From NCBI GenBank assembly GCA_018657955.1, contig JABHWD010000005.1, positions 1-51,456 of the forward strand: DNA of 51,456 nt. Reading direction: 5' to 3'. Below, one piece after another: positions 27,124-36,340 of the stretch; position 1 is the first letter of the stretch, and each line of letters begins with the position of its first letter. The DNA comes from Flavobacteriaceae bacterium. GTDB lineage: Bacteria; Bacteroidota; Bacteroidia; Flavobacteriales; Flavobacteriaceae. The position numbers and the translations under genes are program-made. The notes beneath the pieces were generated by a model. It saw nothing but the letters and a program-made list of their open reading frames with translations. It did no database searches and was not told the DNA's origin.

Positions 27124-27131
27124 TATTTTTG
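27124..27131 (+). promoter_or_regulatory. Probable -7 element of the OmpA-family gene
   Basis: TATTTTTG fits TAnnTTTG exactly, 35 nt before the ATG at 27167 and 13 nt after the inverted repeat at 27086-27110. A TTTG at 27108-27111 is too close (12 nt) to be a standard -33 box. Confidence 0.5.
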
Positions 27132-27166
27132 CAAAAACTAATTTATTTATAGTAAATTCTTTAATT

Positions 27167-28573
27167 ATGAAAAACTTTTACAAATTATTATTAATCGTAT
27201 TATTCATCTTTGGTACAACAAGTATACAAGCGCAAGATGAAAACAATCCATGGCAATTTAGCTTTGGTATGCACGCTGTTGATCAGGAAGCAGATACAAA
27301 TACATCCATTAGTGAATTTTTTGATGTAGAGGATAACTGGAATATTTCTTCACCATTTTCAATGTTTTCTGTTTCAAGATACATTGGCAACAACCTTTCT
27401 TTTGGTGTTGGTGGGTCAATGAACAGTATTTCAAAATATGCAACAGGTCAAACAAGTATAACTCCTACGTCTGGAGCTTCAGAATATCACACTGTAGATG
27501 CAATGTTAAAATATAGCCTAGGTGATGTGTTAGACTGGGGAGACTGGGAGCCATTTGTTGGAATCGGTCCAGGATGGACTTGGATGGCAGGTGAAAATTG
27601 GATGACTGGAAATCTTAGTCTAGGTATTAACTACTGGATGAATGACAAATGGGGTCTTACTTTTCAAACAGATTACAAGCAAAATTATGATGGTGATAAA
27701 GCTAAAATACTGTCTGCTGGTATTAATCAAAAATTAGACGAAGGTGGCTCTATGAGATGGTCCGCTGGAGTATCTGTTAAATTTGGAGGCACAGACACAG
27801 ATGGTGATGGCATTTATGACAAACATGATAAGTGTCCAACAATTCCTGGATTAGCAGAATTTGATGGATGTCCTGATACTGATGGTGATGGAATCCAAGA
27901 CAGTGAAGACGATTGTCCACTTGCTGCAGGTCCTGCAGAATATAATGGATGTCCTGATACTGATGGAGATGGATTACCAGACAATAAAGATAGATGTCCT
28001 AAAGAAGCTGGAGACAAGAAACTAGGTGGATGTCCAGATTCTGATGGAGATGGTATTGTGGATGCTAGAGATGGCTGTCCTAACCAAGCTGGTCCTAGAG
28101 CAAACCGAGGTTGTCCATGGCCAGATAGCGATGGAGATTCTGTTTTTGATAAGGATGATGAATGTCCTGATACTCCTGGTACAGTTGCAAACAATGGCTG
28201 TCCAGAAGGTCCGTCTGAAGAAGATATGGCTAAAATTACAGAATTATCTAGAGGAATTCAATTTGCATTTGGTTCTGCTACATTTACTGAGGCAACACCT
28301 CCAGTAATTGACGATATTGTAGAAATCATTCTACAATATCCTAAATCAAGCTTTAGTGTTGAAGGTCATACAGATAGCGTAGGGACTAAAGGATTCAATC
28401 AAGGATTATCTGAAAGAAGAGCAAATGCTGTAGTTGATTATTTAAGCTCACGAAATGTTTCTTCATCTAGACTAAGTGCTTCTGGATTAGGAGAAACTAG
28501 CCCTATTGATACAAACATAAATTCAGCAGGTAGAGCTAATAATAGAAGAGTTGAAATTGTTTTTACAAAATAA
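27167..28573 (+). CDS. OmpA-family outer-membrane protein with thrombospondin type 3 repeats
   Basis: 468 residues: signal peptide (about 1-22, ending SIQAQ), an N-terminal eight-strand-type beta-barrel (about 23-200), five calcium-binding TSP3-like units with DxDGDG-x-x-D and a Cys-Pro pair in each (about 205-350), and a C-terminal OmpA peptidoglycan-binding domain (about 360-468) with [17 protein letters not shown] and NNRRVEIVF. It links outer membrane and cell wall and is normally abundant in Flavobacteriia. The strong terminator, the promoter-like box and the separate upstream region suggest a single-gene transcript. Confidence 0.95.
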   Translation: MKNFYKLLLIVLFIFGTTSIQAQDENNPWQFSFGMHAVDQEADTNTSISEFFDVEDNWNISSPFSMFSVSRYIGNNLSFGVGGSMNSISKYATGQTSITPTSGASEYHTVDAMLKYSLGDVLDWGDWEPFVGIGPGWTWMAGENWMTGNLSLGINYWMNDKWGLTFQTDYKQNYDGDKAKILSAGINQKLDEGGSMRWSAGVSVKFGGTDTDGDGIYDKHDKCPTIPGLAEFDGCPDTDGDGIQDSEDDCPLAAGPAEYNGCPDTDGDGLPDNKDRCPKEAGDKKLGGCPDSDGDGIVDARDGCPNQAGPRANRGCPWPDSDGDSVFDKDDECPDTPGTVANNGCPEGPSEEDMAKITELSRGIQFAFGSATFTEATPPVIDDIVEIILQYPKSSFSVEGHTDSVGTKGFNQGLSERRANAVVDYLSSRNVSSSRLSASGLGETSPIDTNINSAGRANNRRVEIVFTK

Positions 28574-28599
28574 GTAAATAATAAACTCTAATAAAATAG

Positions 28600-28636
28600 A
28601 AAACGCTTCGCTAAATGCGAGGCGTTTTTTATTTTT
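28600..28636 (+). terminator. Rho-independent terminator of the OmpA-family gene
   Basis: A 10-bp stem pairs AACGCTTCGC (28602-28611) with GCGAGGCGTT (28617-28626), with one G-T wobble and the loop TAAAT, followed by TTTTATTTTT. It lies 26 nt after the OmpA stop codon and just before the start of the next gene. It is the clearest terminator in the window. Confidence 0.88.
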
Positions 28637-28641
28637 ATACA

Positions 28642-31380
28642 ATGCAGAGTTTTCTAAAAATTGTACTTTCAGAATTAAACAAAAAAAAAGTAAATCTTTC
28701 TGATTGTGTCTTTATTCTTCCTAATAAAAGAGCTGGATTATTTCTAAAAGAAGCTATTTCTACTACTATTGAAAAAAATATTTTTAGCCCAGATATTCTG
28801 CCCATTGATGACTTTATAACATTACTCTCAGGTTTATCAAAAATATCTAATACAGAGTTACTATTTGAGTTTTATTCTGTTTATAAGCTAAATACACTAC
28901 CGCACGAACAAAATGAGTTTGAAGATTTTATAAAATGGGCGAGGATATTACTTAATGATTTTGATGATATAGATAGAGAATTAGCTGATTCCAATGCGGT
29001 ATTTAACTACTTACAAGCTATAAATGACTTAGACCACTGGTCCCTGGATGAAAATAAAACTTCAATAGTAGAAAATTATATGTCATTCTGGAAGGATATA
29101 AAAAAGTATTATAGCCAGTTATCAAATCACCTCTTAAATGAATCTAAGGGCTATCAGGGGTTAATCTATAAAGAAGCAATAAATAATTTAGAAAGTTATA
29201 TAAATTCTAATAGCAATAAACTTCATATTTTTTTAGGATTTAATGCGCTATATGGATCAGAGTCAGTAATAATCCAAGAATTACTTCAATCAGGAGTAGC
29301 AAAAATTTACTGGGATATCGATGAAGCTACTATCAATTCAGAATATAACTCTTCTGGCTACTATATAAATCAGTACATAAATTCATGGCCATATTATAAC
29401 AGTAATAAAATTGATATAATGTCGAATAATTATTCTACACAAAAAAATATTTCTGTAATCGGCACAGCAAAAAATATAGGACAAGCAAAATACATTGGTG
29501 AGATCATAGGAAAAATTAAAAATCCTAATGCTCTTAATAATACAGCAATAGTACTGGGAGATGAAAAACTGTTAACCCCTTTGTTAAACTCAATGCCAAA
29601 TAAAATAGAGGATCTCAACATAACTATGGGGCTACCAATTAAGTTGTCCTCTACTGCGTCATTATTTGATAATTTGTTAAAATTACATTCGGAGAATAAA
29701 AAATCATTCTATTATAAAAATGTGATTTCAATATTATCGCATGAGCTAATAGTTCCACTATTAAATACTAGTGATGGCGATATTTGTAAAATTATCAATA
29801 CAAATAATATAGTATACCCAAATCTCAACACACTAATAAAGATTAATAAGTCCAATAGAGAAATATTAGAGCTTCTTCTTAGTGCTTGGGATAATACAAA
29901 TAATGCAATCGATAATTGCATCAAAATAATATATAGAATAAAAGATCATTTTGACAATAATGAAGCTCAGGAAAAGATGACATTCGAATACCTTTATCAT
30001 TTTAATAAATTATTTAATAAATTAAAATTATTACAAAACAAATATGAACATATAAACTCTATTAGAACCTTACATAATTTATATAGAGAAATAATAAAAA
30101 ATGAGAAAGTCCCATTTAATGGAGAACCACTTAAAGGATTACAGGTAATGGGGATCCTTGAATCAAGGGTTTTAGATTTTGAAACAGTAATTGTCTCATC
30201 ATTAAATGAGGGGATTCTTCCTATGGGAAATAAGGGTAGCACATTTATACCCTTTGATGTAAGAATTCAGCATAATCTTCCTATATATAAAGATAAAGAT
30301 GCAATATATAGCTACCATTTTTATAGATTAATCCAAAGAGCTAAAAACATATATCTGCTTTACAACACAGAACCAGATGTAATAAATGGTGGGGAAATTA
30401 GCAGATTCATTAGACAGTTAGAAATTGAAAATATTCATAAAGTAAATCATAAAATACTTGTGCCAAAAACTCCTATAATAAAAAAGGAGCTGATAGAGAT
30501 TGATAAAAATTCCGATATTTTAAAAAAACTTAATGAAATATCAGAAAGAGGATTTACAGCATCAATGCTGCTGAACTATATAAGAAATCCTATATCCTTT
30601 TATTATCAGACCATCCTTGAAATTCCTGAAGATAAACAGATGGAGGAAACTATAGCTTATAATACCCTTGGCTCAGTAATTCATGAGACATTAAAAGATC
30701 TGTATAAACCCATTGAAAATAAGGAATTAAATGAAAAATCTATAAAAGAGATGCAGGAGAAAAAAGATAAAATAATTGATAAAGAATTTCAAAAAAAATT
30801 CAGCATAGGAAATCTTACTAAAGGGAAGAACTTAATAATAGTAGAGACGGCAAAAAAATATATCGATAATTTTCTAAAAAAAGAACTGAAAGATATTAAT
30901 GAGGGGAATACCATAAAGATACTAGGGATAGAAACTGAATTCGAAACTATAATTAATCTCTCCTCTGAATTAAAAAATATTAAAATTAGAGGTAAAATAG
31001 ATAGAATAGATAGTGTTAATGGAACAACAAGGGTTATTGACTACAAAACTGGCGGACAAGTCAAACAAACAGATCTAAATATCAAGGAATACGATAAAAT
31101 CTTTGAAGATAAAAAATATTCAAATATCTTTCAATTACTGTTTTATTCCCTAGCTATTGAAAAAGACAAAAAATATAATTTTCCAGTGGAAAATGGAATT
31201 ATATCCTTTAGAAATCTAAGTATTGGCCCTTTAAAAACTACGTTTTTAGATAAATCTAATCTGGTAACGCCTGAAAAACTAAAAGATTATAAAAAAGGAC
31301 TAGAGAGGCTAATTATAGAAATTCTAGATATAGATACTTCATTTAAAGAAAAGAAAATAGAAGAAAATAATAGATATTAA
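28642..31380 (+). CDS. PD-(D/E)XK nuclease protein, AddB-like
   Basis: 912 residues from ATG 28642. Probable second subunit of an AddAB/RecBCD-like end-resection complex with the helicase at 7678-10809. The N-terminal part has VFILPNKRAGLFLKEAI and DILPIDDFITLLSG, typical of inactive helicase-like AddB domains, and no Walker A is present. The C-terminal nuclease shows GSVIHETLKDLY, RGKIDRIDSVNG and VIDYKTGGQV, giving the His, Asp and Asp-x-Lys catalytic set. I see no Cys cluster like the iron-sulfur site of AddB. An upstream in-frame ATG at 28615 lies inside the terminator stem and is rejected as the start. Confidence 0.88.
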   Translation: MQSFLKIVLSELNKKKVNLSDCVFILPNKRAGLFLKEAISTTIEKNIFSPDILPIDDFITLLSGLSKISNTELLFEFYSVYKLNTLPHEQNEFEDFIKWARILLNDFDDIDRELADSNAVFNYLQAINDLDHWSLDENKTSIVENYMSFWKDIKKYYSQLSNHLLNESKGYQGLIYKEAINNLESYINSNSNKLHIFLGFNALYGSESVIIQELLQSGVAKIYWDIDEATINSEYNSSGYYINQYINSWPYYNSNKIDIMSNNYSTQKNISVIGTAKNIGQAKYIGEIIGKIKNPNALNNTAIVLGDEKLLTPLLNSMPNKIEDLNITMGLPIKLSSTASLFDNLLKLHSENKKSFYYKNVISILSHELIVPLLNTSDGDICKIINTNNIVYPNLNTLIKINKSNREILELLLSAWDNTNNAIDNCIKIIYRIKDHFDNNEAQEKMTFEYLYHFNKLFNKLKLLQNKYEHINSIRTLHNLYREIIKNEKVPFNGEPLKGLQVMGILESRVLDFETVIVSSLNEGILPMGNKGSTFIPFDVRIQHNLPIYKDKDAIYSYHFYRLIQRAKNIYLLYNTEPDVINGGEISRFIRQLEIENIHKVNHKILVPKTPIIKKELIEIDKNSDILKKLNEISERGFTASMLLNYIRNPISFYYQTILEIPEDKQMEETIAYNTLGSVIHETLKDLYKPIENKELNEKSIKEMQEKKDKIIDKEFQKKFSIGNLTKGKNLIIVETAKKYIDNFLKKELKDINEGNTIKILGIETEFETIINLSSELKNIKIRGKIDRIDSVNGTTRVIDYKTGGQVKQTDLNIKEYDKIFEDKKYSNIFQLLFYSLAIEKDKKYNFPVENGIISFRNLSIGPLKTTFLDKSNLVTPEKLKDYKKGLERLIIEILDIDTSFKEKKIEENNRY

Positions 31381-31598
31381 TTTCTACTTCATTATCACCT
31401 TATAACATAACTAAAAAGTAAAACGAGTGTAAAAAGTAATTTTTTTATAATAATAGAGATAAATTATATTAAAAATATGCTTGAATAAAGTTCAAAATCT
31501 TACTATTAAAATATTATGTATATTTGTACATAACAGGTATTAATATAGTTAATTATATTAATAATTGCAAATTATACTGTATTACTTATTGTATAAAT
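31381..31598. other. AT-rich intergenic region before the recombinase-like gene
   Basis: 218 nt with no supported gene. It contains the promoter-like box TATATTTG at 31519-31526. No terminator-like hairpin with a T-run was seen after the nuclease gene. Confidence 0.45.
31519..31526 (+). promoter_or_regulatory. Probable -7 element of the recombinase-like gene
   Basis: TATATTTG matches TAnnTTTG. Its last three bases are the TTG that could open a longer reading frame, so that TTG cannot be both part of the promoter and the start codon. The box therefore supports ATG 31599 with a leader of about 70 nt. Confidence 0.45.
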
Positions 31599-32972
31599 AT
31601 GAACATTTATCTAAAAAAATCAAGTTATATAACAAAACAGGATAAATCTGCTATTTTATTTGATTGTTTTAGTGCTAACTATCGAAAAAAGATAAATACC
31701 AACGTATATGTGTCCCCAGAGCATTATGACGCAGAGGCTAATCAAATCAGCAGAATTGATCCAAAACATGTTGGTCTCAACATAGCCCTGAAAAAACTTG
31801 AACAAAAAAGAGATGTTGCCCTTTTTAATTATACAGAAGAAAAATGGAGTAAAGATGAGCTAGAAAACTTCTTAAAATCAGGTATAGAGCTATATTCTCT
31901 TGATGAATACGTAACAAATGAATTTGGAGACACTAAGAGTAAAATTACCCACAGAGATTATATAAACGTGGTAAAAGTCTTCAAAAAATACCTCAATAAG
32001 CCCAACAGGATTCAATTTGAAGAATTATTAGATGAGCAATCCATTTTAACCTTTAAAATGAATGCAATAAAAAATGGGCTTAAACAAAGCTCTATAAACT
32101 CATATGTAAAAAAAATGAAGGTAATTATGAATAGCGCCTACAAGGATGGCCATGTCAGTGAAAGATTTAATATCCCAGAGAGTGTTATTGAGGAAATTCC
32201 TTCAAATCCACGGGAAATTATAACATATAAAGAAATAGAGGGGGGGATAGCAAAAATTACTAATATTCATCAGGCTCAATCCATCGCGCTGTTTCTAATG
32301 ATGCTATCATGTAAAGGCATGTATCCAGCAGATATAATGAATTATAAAAAAATAGAAAAAAATAATGCTGATGAAATTTTAATTAGTGAATTATTTGAAA
32401 AGGGGTCTGAGTATATAAAATTTAAAAAGTCAAAGAAAAGCATGAAATATAAGTATGTAAGAATAAATCATGCCATTAAAAAATTAGTAAGAATACTGAA
32501 AACTACTTTTTATATAACACATTACCGTAAGTACTCAGATATTCTTGCGCCATATAATGATCCTTTTCATGTTTTTGCCGTTGATATTGCTGCAAATAAT
32601 AATATTTATAAAAACCTATGGAATTTCTATCAAAAAATGACAAAATCTGTTCTTAATTATTCATTTACCTCTGCAAGAGATTCTTTTAATATAATTTTAG
32701 AAGATCAAGAAATGACAAATCAAACAAGAAATATATTAACTGGGGATATAACTCGTATGGAATTAACAAAAATGGATATTTCAAAATTAAGTGATACGAG
32801 AGATAAAATGAGAAACATAGAAGATCATATTAATAGAGAATTTAGAATAACAGAACTAGTAGAAATATTAACAAATAAATTGAAATTAATTGGGAATAAT
32901 CTTGATGACATAACGTTAGAAAACTGGAAAACTCCAAAATCATTTATTGCATCAATAAATAAATTCAAGTAA
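31599..32972 (+). CDS. Tyrosine-recombinase-like protein with degenerate active site
   Basis: 457 residues from ATG 31599. The N-terminus (IYLKKSSYITKQDKSAILF, then NTNVYVSPEHYD) is an arm-type DNA-binding domain of Bacteroidota integrases. A SAM-like core-binding domain follows at about 85-195, then a catalytic-like fold. The canonical R-K-H-R-H-Y set is largely lost by my alignment: the first Arg is Lys239 (SCKGMYPADI), HxxR reads T357-S-A-R360, the LGH His is Asp383, and the Tyr position, nine residues on, is Met392. Only the second Arg and possibly a Lys remain. It is probably catalytically dead: a relic or a repurposed DNA-binding protein. The stop is 10 nt before the DUF3078 gene. Confidence 0.72.
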   Translation: MNIYLKKSSYITKQDKSAILFDCFSANYRKKINTNVYVSPEHYDAEANQISRIDPKHVGLNIALKKLEQKRDVALFNYTEEKWSKDELENFLKSGIELYSLDEYVTNEFGDTKSKITHRDYINVVKVFKKYLNKPNRIQFEELLDEQSILTFKMNAIKNGLKQSSINSYVKKMKVIMNSAYKDGHVSERFNIPESVIEEIPSNPREIITYKEIEGGIAKITNIHQAQSIALFLMMLSCKGMYPADIMNYKKIEKNNADEILISELFEKGSEYIKFKKSKKSMKYKYVRINHAIKKLVRILKTTFYITHYRKYSDILAPYNDPFHVFAVDIAANNNIYKNLWNFYQKMTKSVLNYSFTSARDSFNIILEDQEMTNQTRNILTGDITRMELTKMDISKLSDTRDKMRNIEDHINREFRITELVEILTNKLKLIGNNLDDITLENWKTPKSFIASINKFK

Positions 32973-32982
32973 ACAAAACAAT

Positions 32983-33894
32983 ATGAAAAAAATAGGGATG
33001 TTATTAATGATTTGCATGTTATTTGCAATTGAATTTCAAGGGCAAGAACAAGAAGTAGATTCAACAAAAATAAAGGGCTGGAAAAAGTCTGGATTAACAA
33101 GCCTTATTGTAAATCAAACGGCCTTTAGCAATTGGATATCAGGGGGTGAAAATAGTATTGCTGCAACACTGTCTGTTGATTACAATATTAATTACTATAA
33201 TAATGGCTGGTCCTGGGACACTAAAATAATAGGGTCATTTGGCATTAATAAAAATAGTGATAGTAAGTTTTTTAAAAAAATAGATAACAGAATTGAAATT
33301 AATTCACTAATTGGGAAGAAATTTATAGAAAAATTTAGTTTCTCAAGTTTTTTAAATTTTAAAACACAATTTGCAAAAGGATTTAAATATTCTAATGCCT
33401 CTGAAGATATTGAAATAAGAGAAGAGATAACAAGATTTTTGTCTCCAGCATATTTACAAATTGGTATTGGAGTTTATTGGAAACAAGACAACTCCTTATG
33501 GGTAAACATAGCTCCTATAACTGGAAGATTAATTTTAGCTAGTAGAAAATTTACAGATAATCTAGATAATGGTGAAGAATATTTTGGAATTCCAAAAGGT
33601 GAGATATCTAGGTTTGAATTAGGAGCATCGCTAAGTGCTTTTTATAAATTTGAAGTAATTGAAAACATACAGCTTGAACAACGAATTAATCTGTATTCTG
33701 ACTATTTAGGGAAAACAGGAAATATTGATGTAGACTATACAATAACTGCATTTATGAAAATCAATGATTATTTATCAACTAATCTAATCATACAATGCCT
33801 GTATGATGATAATGCCATAAAAAGAGTTCAACTAAGAGAAGTGTTTGGGCTAGCAATTAATCTTAATTTGTTAGAGTTGCCAGCTTTTAAATAG
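32983..33894 (+). CDS. DUF3078 domain protein, predicted outer-membrane barrel
   Basis: 303 residues with a signal peptide (about 1-20, MICMLFAIEFQGQEQ). The motif WKKSGLTSLIVNQTAFSNWI followed by SGGENSIAATLSVDYNINY is typical of DUF3078, a Bacteroidota-specific family of unknown function. Alternating strands with aromatic ends run to the C-terminus, which fits an outer-membrane beta-barrel. It begins 10 nt after the recombinase-like gene, so the two may share a transcript, and it converges on the BI-1 gene with a 1-nt gap. Confidence 0.85.
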   Translation: MKKIGMLLMICMLFAIEFQGQEQEVDSTKIKGWKKSGLTSLIVNQTAFSNWISGGENSIAATLSVDYNINYYNNGWSWDTKIIGSFGINKNSDSKFFKKIDNRIEINSLIGKKFIEKFSFSSFLNFKTQFAKGFKYSNASEDIEIREEITRFLSPAYLQIGIGVYWKQDNSLWVNIAPITGRLILASRKFTDNLDNGEEYFGIPKGEISRFELGASLSAFYKFEVIENIQLEQRINLYSDYLGKTGNIDVDYTITAFMKINDYLSTNLIIQCLYDDNAIKRVQLREVFGLAINLNLLELPAFK

Positions 33895-33895
33895 C

Positions 33896-34660
33896 CTACC
33901 GATTTCGCATTTTAGCTAGCATTCTTAATATTTCTAGATACAGCCATACTAGTGTTACTAAAAGGCCAAAAGCTCCATACCATTCCATATATTTTGGAGC
34001 GCCTTTTTCTGCTCCCTCTTCAATAAAATCGAAATCTATTACTAAATTTAATGATGCAATAACTACTACTCCAAGACTAAAGAGAATGCTAAAATTTGAA
34101 GAGTTAGTAATATTTAAAACAGATACGCCTGTGCCAAAAAAGCTCATTATAAAATCAACTATGTATATCAAAAAAATTCCACCTGTTGCAGCAAATACTC
34201 CAAGTTTAAAATTCTCTGTTGCCTTAATTATATTAGCTCTATAAGCCAATAATAGGGACAATAATATACAAACAGTTATAGTTATCGCCTGTAAAGCAAT
34301 CCCCTCATATAACAATTCCCCGTTTTGTCCTTGAATACTCTCATATAATTTAGATACACCGCCTAATGCTAGTCCTTCTAATAAAGCATAGACTGGCACA
34401 GTGTACGGCGCCCATTGCTGCTTAAATATTGTGATCATAGCAACTATAAATCCTCCGATACAGCCAGGCAGAATGAGCCATAACATACTAGAAGTATAGG
34501 TAAAGTATCCCGCCACAATTAGAATACAAAGAGAAATTGCTGTCTTATCAACAGTCCCATTAATTGTCATAGTATCTGAGGGATTTGACCCTATAGATCC
34601 TTGAAATGATTTAGAATTTAGTGCTGGGTTTTTTGTTCTGTATGATAAATGCTTTCTCAT
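33896..34660 (-). CDS. Bax inhibitor-1/YccA family membrane protein
   Basis: 254 residues with about seven hydrophobic helices between about 40 and 250. The soluble N-terminus (NPALNSKSF) and the pair DFDFIEEGAEKGAPKYMEWYGAFGL near the C-terminus are typical of the YbhL/BI-1 (TMBIM) family in Bacteroidota. Some homologues act as pH-dependent calcium leak channels; the role here is unknown. It is last in a leftward run with the hydrolase upstream (28-nt gap). Confidence 0.9.
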   Translation of the reverse strand: MRKHLSYRTKNPALNSKSFQGSIGSNPSDTMTINGTVDKTAISLCILIVAGYFTYTSSMLWLILPGCIGGFIVAMITIFKQQWAPYTVPVYALLEGLALGGVSKLYESIQGQNGELLYEGIALQAITITVCILLSLLLAYRANIIKATENFKLGVFAATGGIFLIYIVDFIMSFFGTGVSVLNITNSSNFSILFSLGVVVIASLNLVIDFDFIEEGAEKGAPKYMEWYGAFGLLVTLVWLYLEILRMLAKMRNR

Positions 34661-34688
34661 ATTTCAATGTTTTTGTTTAGGTAAAAAA

Positions 34689-35615
34689 TTAATCTACTAT
34701 AAAGCTTGTTATACTTTCTATGAGGCCTTGTTTAAGCTTAAGACTTGGGTCTCCATAAGTCCGCATATTTAGAAATCTATTAGCATCTGCCTCTTTTAAA
34801 ATATGATTCATCCCTTCTATAATGACTAGCTCTGAATTAGAATTAGCTGTTGCTAATTTTTTAGCATCCTCTACTTGAATTTGAATATCAGTTGTGCCTT
34901 GAACAATCAAAATAGGGCTTTTTACTTTTGAAATTTCAATAGCTGGATCATATTTAAAACTTGAAATTAAATACGGTTGCACGCTAGGACGAAAAAGACT
35001 ATTAATTAATGGAGGAACACTGTCTACTGTTTTTCCTTTTTCTAGTTCCTCTATAATTGGCAAAGACATGGAAAGAACATAGGGGGGTTGATCAGCCAGC
35101 TGTCTTCTTAGGGTTGCCTGCATTGAAAATCCTGGGCCTGCAAGTGAAATAAATTTATCTGGAAAAACATTTTGAGAGGCTATCATGCCAATTAAAGACC
35201 CTTCGCTATGGCCTAAGATTATAACAGAACTAAATCTTGAATTATTTTTAAGAAGTAAATACCATTGTTGAACATCTCTAATATAATGTTCAAGTCTTAA
35301 ATCTTCTTCTGAAATCATAGCTTTCGCACTTTTAGCAATCCCTCTTTTATCAAATCTAAATGAAGCTATATTATTATTATATAGCCCTTGAGCCAACATT
35401 TTTAAGGAATTGTTTTTTAAAGAACCGCTATTGCCATCTCTATCTGTAGGTCCGGATCCAGCAATAATTAAAACAAGCGGGATGTTTTCTTTTGAGGGTA
35501 ATAGCAAAGTCCCCTCAATATTCCCAGTGGGTGTTTCTAATACAATTATTTCTTCTTGAGCTAAAGCAAAAACAGTAGCAAATAAAAAGCATAAAATAGT
35601 TGATACGTGCTTCAT
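34689..35615 (-). CDS. Secreted alpha/beta hydrolase
   Basis: 308 residues with a signal peptide (about 1-19, ending ALAQE). The fold is shown by the oxyanion region IIAGSGPTDRDGN, the nucleophile elbow LGHSEGSLIG (Ser), the acid strand IVQGTTDIQI (Asp) and the catalytic His in GMNHILKEAD. The family includes periplasmic esterases and peptidases; the substrate is not known. The gene lies between the BI-1 and UPF0173 genes on the same strand with short gaps, so cotranscription is likely. Confidence 0.88.
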   Translation of the reverse strand: MKHVSTILCFLFATVFALAQEEIIVLETPTGNIEGTLLLPSKENIPLVLIIAGSGPTDRDGNSGSLKNNSLKMLAQGLYNNNIASFRFDKRGIAKSAKAMISEEDLRLEHYIRDVQQWYLLLKNNSRFSSVIILGHSEGSLIGMIASQNVFPDKFISLAGPGFSMQATLRRQLADQPPYVLSMSLPIIEELEKGKTVDSVPPLINSLFRPSVQPYLISSFKYDPAIEISKVKSPILIVQGTTDIQIQVEDAKKLATANSNSELVIIEGMNHILKEADANRFLNMRTYGDPSLKLKQGLIESITSFIVD

Positions 35616-35640
35616 AAATACAAAGTTAGAAGAATTAAAA

Positions 35641-36318
35641 TTATATAGAAATACACATGCCTATTTCAAGTAAAATTAATTCTTTTCCATTATTAGAAAA
35701 TTTTTCAACAGCCCCATTCCTGTCAATTTCAATAAAACCAAAAGTGTCAAAATGATATCCTAATACTTTCTTGCATTCTACAAAATCACTTGCAATAATT
35801 GCATCATCAATCCCCATAGTAAAATTATCTCCTATAGGAAAAATAGCTAAGTCCAGTCTAAATTCATTTGCAATTAGCTTCATGTCATATGTAAGCGCAG
35901 TGTCGCCTGCAATATAAATAATCTTGCTGTCTGCTGAGAGGACAAATCCTCCAGGTTGTCCACCATAAGATCCATCAGGGAATGATGAAGTATGAATAGC
36001 GTTTACATATTTTAATTCACCAAAATCAAAAGTCCATTTTCCTCCATGATTCATTGGATGTCCCTTTAATCCCTTGTTTTGGAAATGTGAAACTATTTCA
36101 AAATTTGAAACAATTAAAGCATCATTGTCTTTTGCTATTTTCTCAACATCTAGTATATGATCTTGATGAGCATGAGTTAATAAAATAACATGCGGATTTA
36201 AATCTTGAATATTTATTGAGCTTGCTTTAGGATTTCCGGAAATGAATGGGTCTACCAAAATATTATGCGTAGATGTTTTTATATATAAAGCAGCATGTCC
36301 CAAAAATTGAATTTCCAT
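35641..36318 (-). CDS. Metal-dependent hydrolase, UPF0173 (metallo-beta-lactamase fold)
   Basis: 225 residues. The metal-binding motif is THAHQDH with His49, His51, Asp53 and His54. Further ligands are likely in NHGG, GDTALTYDM and YHFDTFG. The N-terminus MEIQFLGHAALYI and LVDPFISGNP are the UPF0173 signature. The protein is cytoplasmic since no signal is present. The substrate of the family is not established. Confidence 0.92.
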   Translation of the reverse strand: MEIQFLGHAALYIKTSTHNILVDPFISGNPKASSINIQDLNPHVILLTHAHQDHILDVEKIAKDNDALIVSNFEIVSHFQNKGLKGHPMNHGGKWTFDFGELKYVNAIHTSSFPDGSYGGQPGGFVLSADSKIIYIAGDTALTYDMKLIANEFRLDLAIFPIGDNFTMGIDDAIIASDFVECKKVLGYHFDTFGFIEIDRNGAVEKFSNNGKELILLEIGMCISI

Positions 36319-36340
36319 AATTAATCAGAATTGAAAATTG

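Noticed and set aside
27814-28194. 126-codon open frame on the minus strand, rich in Ser, Gly and Pro
   Set aside because: It lies opposite the TSP3 repeats of the OmpA-family gene, whose regular codon pattern keeps the other strand open; no start context or domain.
27790-28200. Regularly spaced repeats suggestive of a CRISPR array
   Set aside because: They are in-frame codons of calcium-binding TSP3 units with variable spacing and no conserved 25-40 bp repeat.
28615-28641. Upstream in-frame ATG for the AddB-like nuclease
   Set aside because: It falls inside the terminator hairpin and T-run of the OmpA-family gene; ATG 28642 matches the expected protein start.
31524-31598. 25-codon N-terminal extension of the recombinase-like gene from a TTG
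   Set aside because: The TTG is part of a TAnnTTTG promoter-like box, and the extension does not look like the start of this family.
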